From Candidatus Kaiserbacteria bacterium RIFCSPLOWO2_02_FULL_54_13 (lineage in GTDB: Bacteria > Patescibacteriota > Minisyncoccia > Phycocordibacterales > Phycocordibacteraceae), in the NCBI GenBank assembly GCA_001783465.1, contig MFMI01000030.1, positions 12,193 to 18,939 of the forward strand: DNA of 6,747 nucleotides. The letters are read 5' to 3'. The stretch's first letter is position 1. The number at the start of each line of letters is the position of its first letter. Positions 1 through 4,886 of the stretch are shown here, piece after piece. The position numbers and the translations under genes were made by a program. Below the pieces are notes generated by a model that saw nothing but the letters and a program-made list of their open reading frames with translations, made no database searches and was not told the origin of the DNA.

Positions 1-36
1 CTTGAAGCATTGCCCGCCGTGGTGCGTAATAACCAT
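1..36 (-). CDS. Metallo-beta-lactamase-fold hydrolase, N-terminal fragment (partial)
   Basis: Read on the minus strand, an ATG at 36-34 opens the frame MVITHHGGQCFK, which runs off the left edge of the window. From memory, this resembles the N-terminus of UlaG-like metallo-beta-lactamase-fold proteins in Parcubacteria, which typically begin MVITYHGGQ-F-K before the first beta strands. The zinc-binding HxHxDH motif would lie outside the window and cannot be checked. An extended -10 element sits just upstream (48-56) and supports the start. There is no Shine-Dalgarno site, and the leader would be only about 4 nt. The call rests on 12 residues plus the promoter, so the family is a recognition-based inference. 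Confidence 0.55.
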   Translation of the reverse strand, partial: MVITHHGGQCFK

Positions 37-47
37 AAAGTACTTCT

Positions 48-56
48 ATTTTAGCA
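48..56 (-). promoter_or_regulatory. Extended -10 promoter of the left-edge minus-strand gene
   Basis: On the minus strand the sequence reads TGC-TAAAAT. This is a TGn extended -10 with five of six consensus bases. A weak -35-like CTGTCA lies about 18 bp upstream. The predicted transcription start is 4 to 5 nt before the ATG at 36. The same TGC-TA arrangement recurs before rpsA and rpsU. Confidence 0.5.
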
Positions 57-73
57 CGAAATGCGTCAAAGTG

Positions 74-102
74 ACAGCGTTTTTTGCGGCAAAAAACGCT
101 GT
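74..102. repeat. Perfect 13-bp hairpin between two divergent transcription units
   Basis: Bases 74-86 pair perfectly with 90-102 around a CGG loop. Each arm contains a run of six T or six A. The hairpin lies between the minus-strand promoter at 48-56 and the plus-strand promoter at 125-152. Neither side has a classic trailing U-tract beyond the arm itself. It may be a remnant terminator, an insulator or a binding site. A partial repeat of the arm (CACAGCG) follows at 104-110. Confidence 0.55.
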
Positions 103-124
103 GCACAGCGCCCGCAAAAAGGCA

Positions 125-152
125 TTGTAAATGCCCTGTGTTCTGTTATATT
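125..152 (+). promoter_or_regulatory. Promoter driving the candidate structured RNA
   Basis: A -35 TTGTAA (125-130) is followed by a 16-bp spacer and the -10 TATATT (147-152). TG at 144-145 makes this an extended -10. Start of transcription is predicted at about 159. The promoter overlaps a second inverted repeat: CCCGCAAA (111-118) pairs with TTTGCGGG (151-158), and a small GGCAT/ATGCC hairpin (121-135) lies inside. This could be an operator, or it could hold the -10 in a structured region. No ORF follows directly, which is why I assign the promoter to an RNA. Confidence 0.55.
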
Positions 153-158
153 TGCGGG

Positions 159-432
159 AGAACGTGCCGCGTGCCGTTCCTTGTCGGGTTCGTCGGAATC
201 ACCTAACACCAGCACCTAGCTGGACAGAGGAGGATGCTAATGGTTGCCCATCGCATGAGCAAAATTGAGCAAGAAAAAGCGGCCTGCGCGGGGTGAGCGG
301 CTGACAACTGCAATTCTCCGAACGACGCGGGTTGCAAAAATTTGATGCTTTTCCCGCGGCACGAGCCGCATTTGTGTCGCCTCTGAGGGCGATACCCAAG
401 GGCCATCCAACCGGATGGCCCTTCCCATTTTT
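159..432 (+). ncRNA. Candidate structured non-coding RNA of unknown class, about 270 nt
   Basis: No credible protein is encoded here, yet the segment has a promoter at one end and a strong intrinsic terminator at the other. Its ends pair over a long range: 163-171 is the exact complement of 355-363 (9 bp, CGTGCCGCG/CGCGGCACG), starting about four bases after the predicted 5' end. Inside, 190-198 pairs imperfectly with 315-325 (nine pairs, two single-base bulges), and 209-213/219-223 form a hairpin CCAGC-ACCTA-GCTGG. TCGCC/GGCGA (377-392) is another small hairpin before the terminator. I looked for conserved blocks of RNase P RNA, tmRNA, SRP RNA and tRNA and saw none. A 6S-like rod is conceivable from the nested pairing. 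The other possibility is a long attenuated leader for rpsA, although rpsA has its own promoter after the terminator. Confidence 0.45.
398..432 (+). terminator. Intrinsic terminator upstream of rpsA
   Basis: Bases 398-408 pair with 413-423 in a perfect 11-bp stem around the loop AACC. CCCATTTTT follows. The stem is GC-rich with A/T pairs at its base. It closes the transcription unit starting near 159 and separates it from the rpsA promoter, whose -35 region overlaps the T tail. Confidence 0.85.
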
Positions 433-442
433 CAACACCCTG

Positions 443-451
443 TGCTATAGT
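443..451 (+). promoter_or_regulatory. Extended -10 promoter of rpsA
   Basis: TGC-TATAGT is a TGn extended -10 with five of six consensus bases. The -35 region (about 422-428) is poor and falls on the tail of the preceding terminator. The predicted start is near 458, giving an 88-nt leader before the rpsA ATG. That leader is much longer than for the other genes here. Confidence 0.55.
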
Positions 452-457
452 CCAGAA

Positions 458-545
458 GTTGCGTGCAGGCAGTATGGGGGCGCTAACCCCTGTCACACTT
501 CTGCAGTGTGGCAGGTACCCTCCTGAATCCCGCACTGCGTTATAC
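458..545 (+). promoter_or_regulatory. Structured 5' leader of rpsA, possible S1 autoregulatory site
   Basis: Two stems are visible. GGGG (477-480) can pair with CCCC (487-490). TGTCACACT (491-499) pairs with AGTGTGGCA (505-513) in nine pairs, one of them G-U, over a 5-nt loop. No Shine-Dalgarno sequence precedes the ATG at 546. E. coli S1 is known to repress its own translation through a folded, SD-poor leader. The same role here is inference from the layout, as no sequence similarity to that leader was seen. Confidence 0.35.
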
Positions 546-1673
546 ATGTCTGAAGAAGTGAAAGATAAAAAGAAGGCCGCTCCGATACCGACTATTCATT
601 TAGAAGAAGGCCACCCGATGGCGGGGATGCTTGACGCCATAGCGATGCCGCCGTCCGCGGGCGACCTCGTAGAGGGCGCGATTATCGCGATTAGCCGCGG
701 GCGCGTTTACATTGACCTTCCGCCCTTTGGCACCGGCCTCATCTACGGCCGCGAATACCTCAACGCCGCTGATGTATTGCGTAAGGCGAATCCGGGCGAC
801 ATCATCAGCGCCAAGGTCGTAGACCCCGCCGGACGCGAGGGCTATATTGAATTATCATTAAAGGAAGCTCGTCAGGCGGCCATCTGGGGCGAGGCCGAGA
901 CCGCGATTCTCTCGCAGACTCCGTACTCGCTTCAAGTGGAGGAGGCGAACAAGGGCGGGCTCATCCTCTCCTGGCAGGGCATCCAAGGATTCTTGCCGGC
1001 CTCTCAACTTTCTAAAGAACATTATCCGCGCGTGCCCGAGGGCGATAAAGAAAAGATACTCGGCGAACTGATGAATCTCGTCGGGCATCCGCTCTCTGTG
1101 CGCATCATCACTGCCGATGCGAAGGAGGGCAAGCTCATTTTCTCGGAACGCACGGGGAACGAGGCCGAAGAGAAGGCGTCCTTGATTGATAAATACCAGG
1201 TCGGCGATATCGCCGAGGGCGAAGTTACCGGCATCGTGGACTTCGGCGTGTTCGTGAAGGTAGAGCCGGGGTTGGAAGGTCTTGTGCATATCAGCGAGCT
1301 TGACTGGGGTCTCGTAGAGGACCCGCACGCGCTCTTCGCTGTCGGCGATAAGGTGCGCGTCAAAGTGATTGAGATAAAGGATGGAAAGATTTCTCTCTCC
1401 ATTAAGGCGCTCCTGGAGAACCCGTGGAACACCGCCGCTGAGCGCTACAGTAAGGGGATGGAGGTGCCAGGCGTCATTATTAAGTACAACAAGCACGGCG
1501 CGCTTGCTTCTATTGAAGAGGGTGTTGCGGGGCTCGTACATGTCTCCGAGTTTGAATCGCCAGCCGAGCTCCGCGAGACCTTGGAACTCGGGAAGACGTA
1601 CCCCTTCACCATCACACTCTTTGAACCGAAGGAACAGCGCATGACGCTCACCTTCGCGGGCAAAAAGAAGTAA
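546..1673 (+). CDS. rpsA: Small-subunit ribosomal protein bS1, four S1 domains
   Basis: The 375-residue product contains four S1 (OB-fold) RNA-binding domains at about 39-106, 124-202, 218-287 and 303-371. The third is the most canonical (GDIAEGEVTGIVDFGVFVKV... then GLEGLVHISEL) and the fourth ends KEQRMTLTF. E. coli S1 has six domains and about 557 residues; four-domain versions are usual in many other phyla. S1 binds mRNA on the 30S subunit and helps initiation, especially on messages lacking SD sites, which fits this window. The first residues are acidic and lysine-rich. I chose the ATG at 546. The frame is open further upstream to a TTG at 459, but that extension overlaps the leader and promoter and shows no S1 similarity. 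The gene converges with pth. Confidence 0.95.
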   Translation: MSEEVKDKKKAAPIPTIHLEEGHPMAGMLDAIAMPPSAGDLVEGAIIAISRGRVYIDLPPFGTGLIYGREYLNAADVLRKANPGDIISAKVVDPAGREGYIELSLKEARQAAIWGEAETAILSQTPYSLQVEEANKGGLILSWQGIQGFLPASQLSKEHYPRVPEGDKEKILGELMNLVGHPLSVRIITADAKEGKLIFSERTGNEAEEKASLIDKYQVGDIAEGEVTGIVDFGVFVKVEPGLEGLVHISELDWGLVEDPHALFAVGDKVRVKVIEIKDGKISLSIKALLENPWNTAAERYSKGMEVPGVIIKYNKHGALASIEEGVAGLVHVSEFESPAELRETLELGKTYPFTITLFEPKEQRMTLTFAGKKK

Positions 1674-1681
1674 ACGCTCCG

Positions 1682-1824
1682 GCGAGTGCAATTTCGGAAC
1701 ACGCGTCGACCTCCCCAGCGGGAGGTCACGCTGTCTCTCGGCTCGCAAATTTTCGCGCAACTTCCCTTCGGCACGAAAATTACCGTGCTGCTTCGCCTCC
1801 GAGACGTTCCGAAATTGTACTCGC
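1682..1824. repeat. Large nested inverted repeat filling the rpsA-pth convergent gap
   Basis: The outer arms 1682-1700 and 1806-1824 are 19-nt inverted copies with a single G-T wobble (core GCAATTTCGGAAC). Inside are a perfect 8-bp hairpin, 1708-1715 with 1720-1727 (GACCTCCC/GGGAGGTC), a six-pair stem 1736-1741 with 1799-1804, and an 8-bp stem 1748-1755 with 1774-1781 (AATTTTCG/CGAAAATT). The structure is therefore a three-way or cruciform shape of 143 nt. It lies between the stop codons of two convergent genes, so a bidirectional terminator or 3'-end protector is plausible, though no U-tract follows the arms. A miniature palindromic repeat element is the other main reading. No ORF is supported here. 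Confidence 0.7.
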
Positions 1825-1858
1825 ACTCCGCTGGGAGAGGAGAGAAAAACGCGGCTTA

Positions 1859-2443
1859 TCAACGGGTGTTGGCGAATTGGGTGGCGGATTCGATGCCGGA
1901 GGCGGCGAAGAGGCGGACGGTTTCGGCAACTTTTTTGAGAACTTTTTTCACTGCCGCTTCTTCGGCGGGCTTCCACTTCCCTATCACCTGCTTGATAACT
2001 TTTTCTTCTCCCGACACTTTCTTCGCCTGATTCTTTTTGCCGACTGCGCTGATGCCGATGCGAATGCGCGCGAATGCGTCGGTTTTAATCGCGCGCATAA
2101 CGCTTTCCACGCCCTTGTGTCCTCCACTCCCGCGCCCGAACACCATTTTCAGCGCGCCCACCGACAAATCCAGGTCGTCGTGGACGACCAACAGATTTTT
2201 TGCCGCCTTCGGCGACTTCACGAATGCACTCACGGCTTTGCCAGAAGCATTCATCATCGTCTCCGGCAACACAAGAGTGCCAAGGGCGCCCCTTGCCACA
2301 AGAGCGTTCGCTGTCTTATTGAAAACAAAGTCAGCAAGGCCTTCTTGCTTCGCGAGAAGCTCCACTGCGCTCCTGCCGGCATTGTGCCGCGTCTTCTCAT
2401 ACTCCTTACCCGGGTTTCCGAGGCCAACGATGACGAGTGCCAT
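1859..2443 (-). CDS. pth: Peptidyl-tRNA hydrolase
   Basis: The 194-residue product is a bacterial-type Pth, which releases stalled peptides from peptidyl-tRNA and recycles tRNA in the cytoplasm. The motifs are in order: GLGNPG at 7-12 (Asn10), TRHNAG at 18-23 with catalytic His20, ETMMNASGKAV at 61-71 (Met64, Asn65), VVHDDLDL at 86-93 (Asp89) and GSGGHKG at 105-111 (His109), then FARIRIGI at 124-131. Length matches E. coli Pth (194). One change stands out: the Asn that follows the His in E. coli (Asn114) is Lys110 here. The C-terminal third is lysine-rich and helical, as is common in this family. The ATG at 2443 is supported by an extended -10 exactly six bases upstream, implying a leaderless message. 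The gene diverges from lepB and converges with rpsA. Confidence 0.95.
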   Translation of the reverse strand: MALVIVGLGNPGKEYEKTRHNAGRSAVELLAKQEGLADFVFNKTANALVARGALGTLVLPETMMNASGKAVSAFVKSPKAAKNLLVVHDDLDLSVGALKMVFGRGSGGHKGVESVMRAIKTDAFARIRIGISAVGKKNQAKKVSGEEKVIKQVIGKWKPAEEAAVKKVLKKVAETVRLFAASGIESATQFANTR

Positions 2444-2449
2444 GCGGGA

Positions 2450-2458
2450 ATCATATCA
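2450..2458 (-). promoter_or_regulatory. Extended -10 promoter of pth, implying a leaderless mRNA
   Basis: On the minus strand the sequence is TGA-TATGAT, a TGn extended -10. Six bases (TCCCGC) separate it from the ATG, so transcription should start at the start codon. No good -35 lies at 16-18 bp. No Shine-Dalgarno site could fit. Confidence 0.55.
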
Positions 2459-2485
2459 CGCGAGCGAGTCAACGATGCGAGAAAC

Positions 2486-2513
2486 TTGCGCTCTGCGAAC
2501 AAGCGCGTACAAT
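2486..2513 (+). promoter_or_regulatory. Promoter of lepB, implying a leaderless mRNA
   Basis: TTGCGC (2486-2491), a 16-bp spacer and TACAAT (2508-2513) make a reasonable sigma70-type promoter. Six bases (GCCTCC) follow before the ATG at 2520, the same spacing as for pth on the opposite strand. The two promoters lie back to back in the 76-bp divergent region. Confidence 0.5.
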
Positions 2514-2519
2514 GCCTCC

Positions 2520-3107
2520 ATGTCTGACACCGGAAAGGGTCTCTTGAAGGATCTTTTCACACTCGCGTTCCTTATTGTGGTCGTGGTCATCCCAATTCGC
2601 GTTTTTATCGTGTCGCCGTTCGTCGTTGACGGCGATTCTATGCATCCGACCTTTGAGAACCTGGATTATCTTATCGTTGATGAGTTCCTGTATTACTTCC
2701 GCGCACCCGCGCGCGGCGATGTCGTCGTATTCCGCTACCCGAACAACCCTTCTATCTTCTACATCAAGCGCATCATCGGACTCCCGGGCGAAACGGTCTC
2801 TATCTCTCGCGGCGTCATCACCGTTACGACCTCCGCGGGAGAGAGCCTGGCGCTTGCCGAGCCTTATATCGTGAACGAAGACGCGACGTATACTAAAAAT
2901 GTCTCTCTGAATCCAGGAGAATATTTCGTGCTGGGCGATAATCGTCCCAACAGTTCTGACAGTCGCATCTGGGGTCCTCTGCCGAGAGAGAATATTATCG
3001 GCCGCGTCGACCTGCGATTGCTCCCCGTCAAGAATGTCGACTTCTTTCCCGGTGCAACAGCCTACTCTCCTACGAATGCTGGTGCGGCAATCCCCGTAAC
3101 GCCATGA
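2520..3107 (+). CDS. lepB: Signal peptidase I
   Basis: The 195-residue product cleaves signal peptides from exported proteins at the outer face of the cytoplasmic membrane. A single N-terminal transmembrane segment spans about residues 12-31 (LFTLAFLIVVVVIPIRVFIV). It is followed by box B, VDGDSMHPT, with the catalytic Ser40, and box D, YIKRIIGLPGE at 81-91, with the general base Lys83. Box E follows: GDNRPNSSDSR at 139-149. All key residues of an S26-family Ser/Lys protease are present, and the length fits the short one-TM Gram-positive-like type. The frame is open upstream across the antisense of pth, but the promoter spacing and the typical short N-tail place the start at ATG 2520. The C-terminal 20 residues are Ala/Pro/Thr-rich and probably disordered. 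Confidence 0.95.
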   Translation: MSDTGKGLLKDLFTLAFLIVVVVIPIRVFIVSPFVVDGDSMHPTFENLDYLIVDEFLYYFRAPARGDVVVFRYPNNPSIFYIKRIIGLPGETVSISRGVITVTTSAGESLALAEPYIVNEDATYTKNVSLNPGEYFVLGDNRPNSSDSRIWGPLPRENIIGRVDLRLLPVKNVDFFPGATAYSPTNAGAAIPVTP

Positions 3108-3116
3108 CCCATTCAG

Positions 3117-3125
3117 TGCTATTCA
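3117..3125 (+). promoter_or_regulatory. Possible weak extended -10 before the HisRS-like gene
   Basis: TGC-TATTCA lies in the 43-bp gap after lepB and would start transcription near 3132, about 19 nt before the ATG at 3151. The -35 region is poor. The TGCTA core is shared with other promoters here, which is the main support. Cotranscription from lepB is equally possible. Confidence 0.3.
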
Positions 3126-3150
3126 GAGTCATAGTGAGTCCTATTGAACT

Positions 3151-4311
3151 ATGATGCGCGACCTTATCCCGGTTGAAGAACTTTTGAATAAAGCCTCTGC
3201 GGTTGGTCAATATTACGGATTTACTCCCCTATCGGCGCTCACAGCCCGCGCGCGCGGGAGCGCGCGGCCGAAAGCGGGTTACCCCGAGACGCTCGCTCAT
3301 CTCGCTCTTGACCCAGTCGCCGAGACAGTCGCGAGCTTCTTGAAGCATTGCCAGAACACCTCGTGTGCGCCGACTCTGCGACAGCCTCTCTTCATCTGGC
3401 ACACCAACATCACGCCGGGCCGTCCGACGCCCAAGAGAGTGACCATACAATTCCACGCGCTCGGCACCGACCGCGCGCTCGCCGACGCGGTCGTTATCCG
3501 CGCGCTCTCTGCGCTCGCGCGCGACCTCTTCCGCGAAGAGCCTGTCGTGAGAATTAATTCAATGGGAGACAAAGAGACCCGCGCGCGCTACGCGCGCGAG
3601 CTCTCCTCCTTCTTTAAGAAACGCGCGGAGACGCTCCCTGAAGAGTGCATCACCTGCGCCAAACAAGACGCGCTACTCGCCGCCGAGATTGCCATAGAGC
3701 GCGAATGCGCCGAGGATATGCCCGCGTCAAGCGAACACCTCTCGGACGCGAGCCGCAAACGTTTTGAAGATTTGCTTGAATATCTTGAAATGATCGGGAC
3801 ATCTTACGAACTCGCGCGCCACCTCATCAGCCGCGGCAATATCTGGAACGATACGTGTTTTGAGCTCATCGCTGGCGGCCGCCGCGTGGCGTGGGGCTCG
3901 CGCTACAACGACCTCGTGCGCCATTTCTTCCCCTCTGCTCCGTTCAACGCGACGGGCGCGGTACTCACCGTGGCGAGCGAGGGAACAGTGGTGAAGCCTG
4001 CCCGGTCAAGGAAGAAGTCGTCCGCGCGACTGCGATTCTCTTTTGTACACATCGGCGACGAAGCGAAGCGACTCTCCATCGGCCTTGCAGAAGAATTCCG
4101 GCATGCGCGCGTGTCTCTCACCCAGAATATCGGCGTTGAATCGCTCACCGAACAGCTCCACCTCGCCGAGCGCCGCGGCTCTCCCTACCTGCTCATCATG
4201 GGACGCAAGGAGGCGCTGGAGAACTCCGTCATCGTGCGCAACCGTAAGACCCAAGAACAGGTCATCCTCCCTCTCACCGGCCTCACCGAACGCCTCAAAT
4301 CGTTTGCATAG
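3151..4311 (+). CDS. Histidyl-tRNA synthetase-like protein with eroded active site
   Basis: This 386-residue protein aligns by eye along most of class II HisRS, but catalytic signatures are altered. IQFHALG at 99-105 and LADAVVI at 110-116 match the end of motif 2 (RQFHQLG...DAELI). VVRINSMGDKETRARYARELSSF at 132-154 matches the HisRS insertion start (LELNSIGSLEARANYRDAL). A Cys-x-x-Cys lies at 166-169. The ATP-binding FRxERPQ of motif 2 reads NITPGRPTP, the LRPEGTA block reads ALDPVAETV, the histidine motif RGLDYY reads RGNIWN, and AGGRYDGL reads AWGSRYNDL. A putative anticodon-binding-type domain follows (about 294-386). A shorter alternative start is the adjacent ATG at 3154. Unlike HisZ, it keeps the C-terminal domain; no hisG is visible. 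It is probably a paralogue that does not charge tRNA, with unknown role; a divergent true HisRS is not excluded. Confidence 0.75.
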   Translation: MMRDLIPVEELLNKASAVGQYYGFTPLSALTARARGSARPKAGYPETLAHLALDPVAETVASFLKHCQNTSCAPTLRQPLFIWHTNITPGRPTPKRVTIQFHALGTDRALADAVVIRALSALARDLFREEPVVRINSMGDKETRARYARELSSFFKKRAETLPEECITCAKQDALLAAEIAIERECAEDMPASSEHLSDASRKRFEDLLEYLEMIGTSYELARHLISRGNIWNDTCFELIAGGRRVAWGSRYNDLVRHFFPSAPFNATGAVLTVASEGTVVKPARSRKKSSARLRFSFVHIGDEAKRLSIGLAEEFRHARVSLTQNIGVESLTEQLHLAERRGSPYLLIMGRKEALENSVIVRNRKTQEQVILPLTGLTERLKSFA

Positions 4312-4337
4312 ACAAAATAAAATTTACGTTATACAGT
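4309..4337 (+). promoter_or_regulatory. Possible promoter of the Cys-rich small ORF
   Basis: TAGACA (4309-4314, overlapping the stop codon of the HisRS-like gene) and TACAGT (4332-4337) are separated by 17 bp. TATACA at 4330-4335 is an alternative -10. Start of transcription would be near 4343, leaving a leader of about 23 nt with a Shine-Dalgarno site. This is a moderate match only. Confidence 0.4.
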
Positions 4338-4365
4338 TGCGGCTGGATCTTTTGGGGAGAACCCT

Positions 4366-4716
4366 ATGACGACTGGAACAGCAGTGGGCGCTACCGCAAA
4401 AACGGCACTGGTGCCTGCAACGACCCGGCCCGCCTGTCCTTTCTACGGCTTCGTGAGAATGGGAGGAATACTCCTGGATTGCAAAGGGAACGGTTGTGGT
4501 TTCGCCGGCGGACATCATCCATGCACGATGGAGATGAGCCGGATGACTGTGAACTGGAAGAACTGCAGGCGTTTCAATCACGATGGAAATCGAGAGGTGA
4601 TTGAGTATGCGCTTGAGCACTGCCAAATCTTTCCGGACGAATTGCATCCGCCAGGCGCGCGCAAATGGAAAGGTATTGGCCTGCGCGAGTGGTATCAACT
4701 CATCGTGCGCGAATAA
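4366..4716 (+). CDS. Small Cys-rich hypothetical protein, possible metal binder
   Basis: The 116-residue product has no function I can assign. After a low-complexity Thr/Ala N-tail (1-22) comes a compact Cys/His-rich core: CPFYGF at 24-29, D38-C39, GNGC at 41-44, GGHHPC at 48-53, MEM at 55-57 and NWKNC at 63-67, with C86 further on. Six cysteines and two adjacent histidines could bind zinc or form disulfides. No signal peptide or membrane segment is seen, which favours a cytosolic metal site. The pattern C-P-F-Y-G...D..GN-C...P-C-x-M-E...W..C resembles, from memory, an uncharacterised Parcubacteria protein family. The start is supported by GGGGAG (4354-4359) six bases before the ATG, one of only two convincing Shine-Dalgarno sites here. 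A terminator follows 22 nt after the stop. Confidence 0.75.
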   Translation: MTTGTAVGATAKTALVPATTRPACPFYGFVRMGGILLDCKGNGCGFAGGHHPCTMEMSRMTVNWKNCRRFNHDGNREVIEYALEHCQIFPDELHPPGARKWKGIGLREWYQLIVRE

Positions 4717-4738
4717 GAATCCCCTCCTTATGCACCAC

Positions 4739-4774
4739 ACGCCCGCGAGTACGCGGGCGTTGTTTTTTGTTTTT
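4739..4774 (+). terminator. Intrinsic terminator of the Cys-rich small ORF
   Basis: ACGCCCGC (4739-4746) pairs with GCGGGCGT (4753-4760); a further G-C pair leaves the loop AGTA. The tail is TGTTTTTTGTTTTT. Stem and start of the tail are the same as in the terminator at 5276-5305. Confidence 0.9.
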
Positions 4775-4777
4775 ACA

Positions 4778-4815
4778 TGTACCTTCATTTACGCTATAGC
4801 GTTAAATAAGGTACA
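4778..4815. repeat. 38-nt imperfect palindrome with TATA loop (left copy)
   Basis: TGTACCTT (4778-4785) pairs with AAGGTACA (4808-4815), and ATTTACGC (4787-4794) pairs with GCGT-AAAT (4799-4807). C4786 and T4803 are bulged, and TATA (4795-4798) is the loop. It lies in an AT-rich gap after a terminator, so it is not needed to end transcription there. It shares length, ends and centre with the palindrome at 4834-4871. Confidence 0.75.
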
Positions 4816-4833
4816 CAAAATCCATTTTATACT

Positions 4834-4871
4834 TGTATCAATTTTTGTCCTATAGGATAGAAATTGATACA
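4834..4871. repeat. 38-nt palindrome with TATA loop (right copy)
   Basis: TGTATCAATTT (4834-4844) pairs perfectly with AAATTGATACA (4861-4871). The inner TTGTCC/GGATAG adds six pairs, two of them G-T wobbles, and closes on the loop TATA (4851-4854). The arm sequence differs from the left copy, while the TGTA...CTATAG...TACA frame is kept. It ends 15 bp before a remnant of a HisRS-like gene tail. A recombination site, a dyad operator or a mobile-element end could explain it. Confidence 0.75.
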
Positions 4872-4886
4872 TACGGTTTTTGCTTC

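Noticed and set aside
1..130. Plus-strand open frames from the left edge (to TAG at 52-54 and to TAA at 128-130)
   Set aside because: They lack family signals, and the minus-strand start with its promoter explains the first 56 bases better. The longer frame runs through a perfect hairpin.
159..432. Assignment of the left RNA to tmRNA, RNase P RNA, SRP RNA or tRNA
   Set aside because: The conserved blocks of these RNAs were not found. A GACGCGGGTT stretch near 324 hints at a T-arm, but no acceptor stem or tag ending in Ala-Ala-stop was found.
459..545. TTG/ATG upstream starts for rpsA, adding up to 29 residues
   Set aside because: The extension overlaps the predicted transcript start and leader hairpins and has no S1 similarity.
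199..547. Several minus-strand ORFs of 63-114 codons over the left intergenic region
   Set aside because: They overlap one another in different frames, show no motifs, and cross a terminator and promoter on the other strand.
858..1976. 372-codon open frame on the minus strand across rpsA and the rpsA-pth gap
   Set aside because: It is antisense to a clear four-domain S1 gene and its translation is Arg-rich, with no recognisable motif. GC-rich codon use keeps the frame open.
2037..2519. Upstream extension of the lepB frame by 161 codons
   Set aside because: It is antisense to pth, and a promoter and typical N-terminus place the start at 2520.
3245..3258. Alternating CG palindrome CCCGCGCGCGCGGG in the HisRS-like gene, and a similar run near 3580-3598
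   Set aside because: These encode Ala/Arg-rich stretches in a GC-rich gene. Z-DNA potential is possible, but nothing else supports a regulatory role.
3339..3352. Exact 14-nt repeat of window start (CTTGAAGCATTGCC at 1-14)
   Set aside because: Both copies lie in coding sequence on opposite strands with no extension of the match, so chance is the simplest explanation.
4778..4871. Reading the twin palindromes as integron attC sites or a dif site
   Set aside because: No attC R'/R'' core (GTTRRRY) and no 11-6-11 Xer-like match was recognised, and no integrase is in the window.
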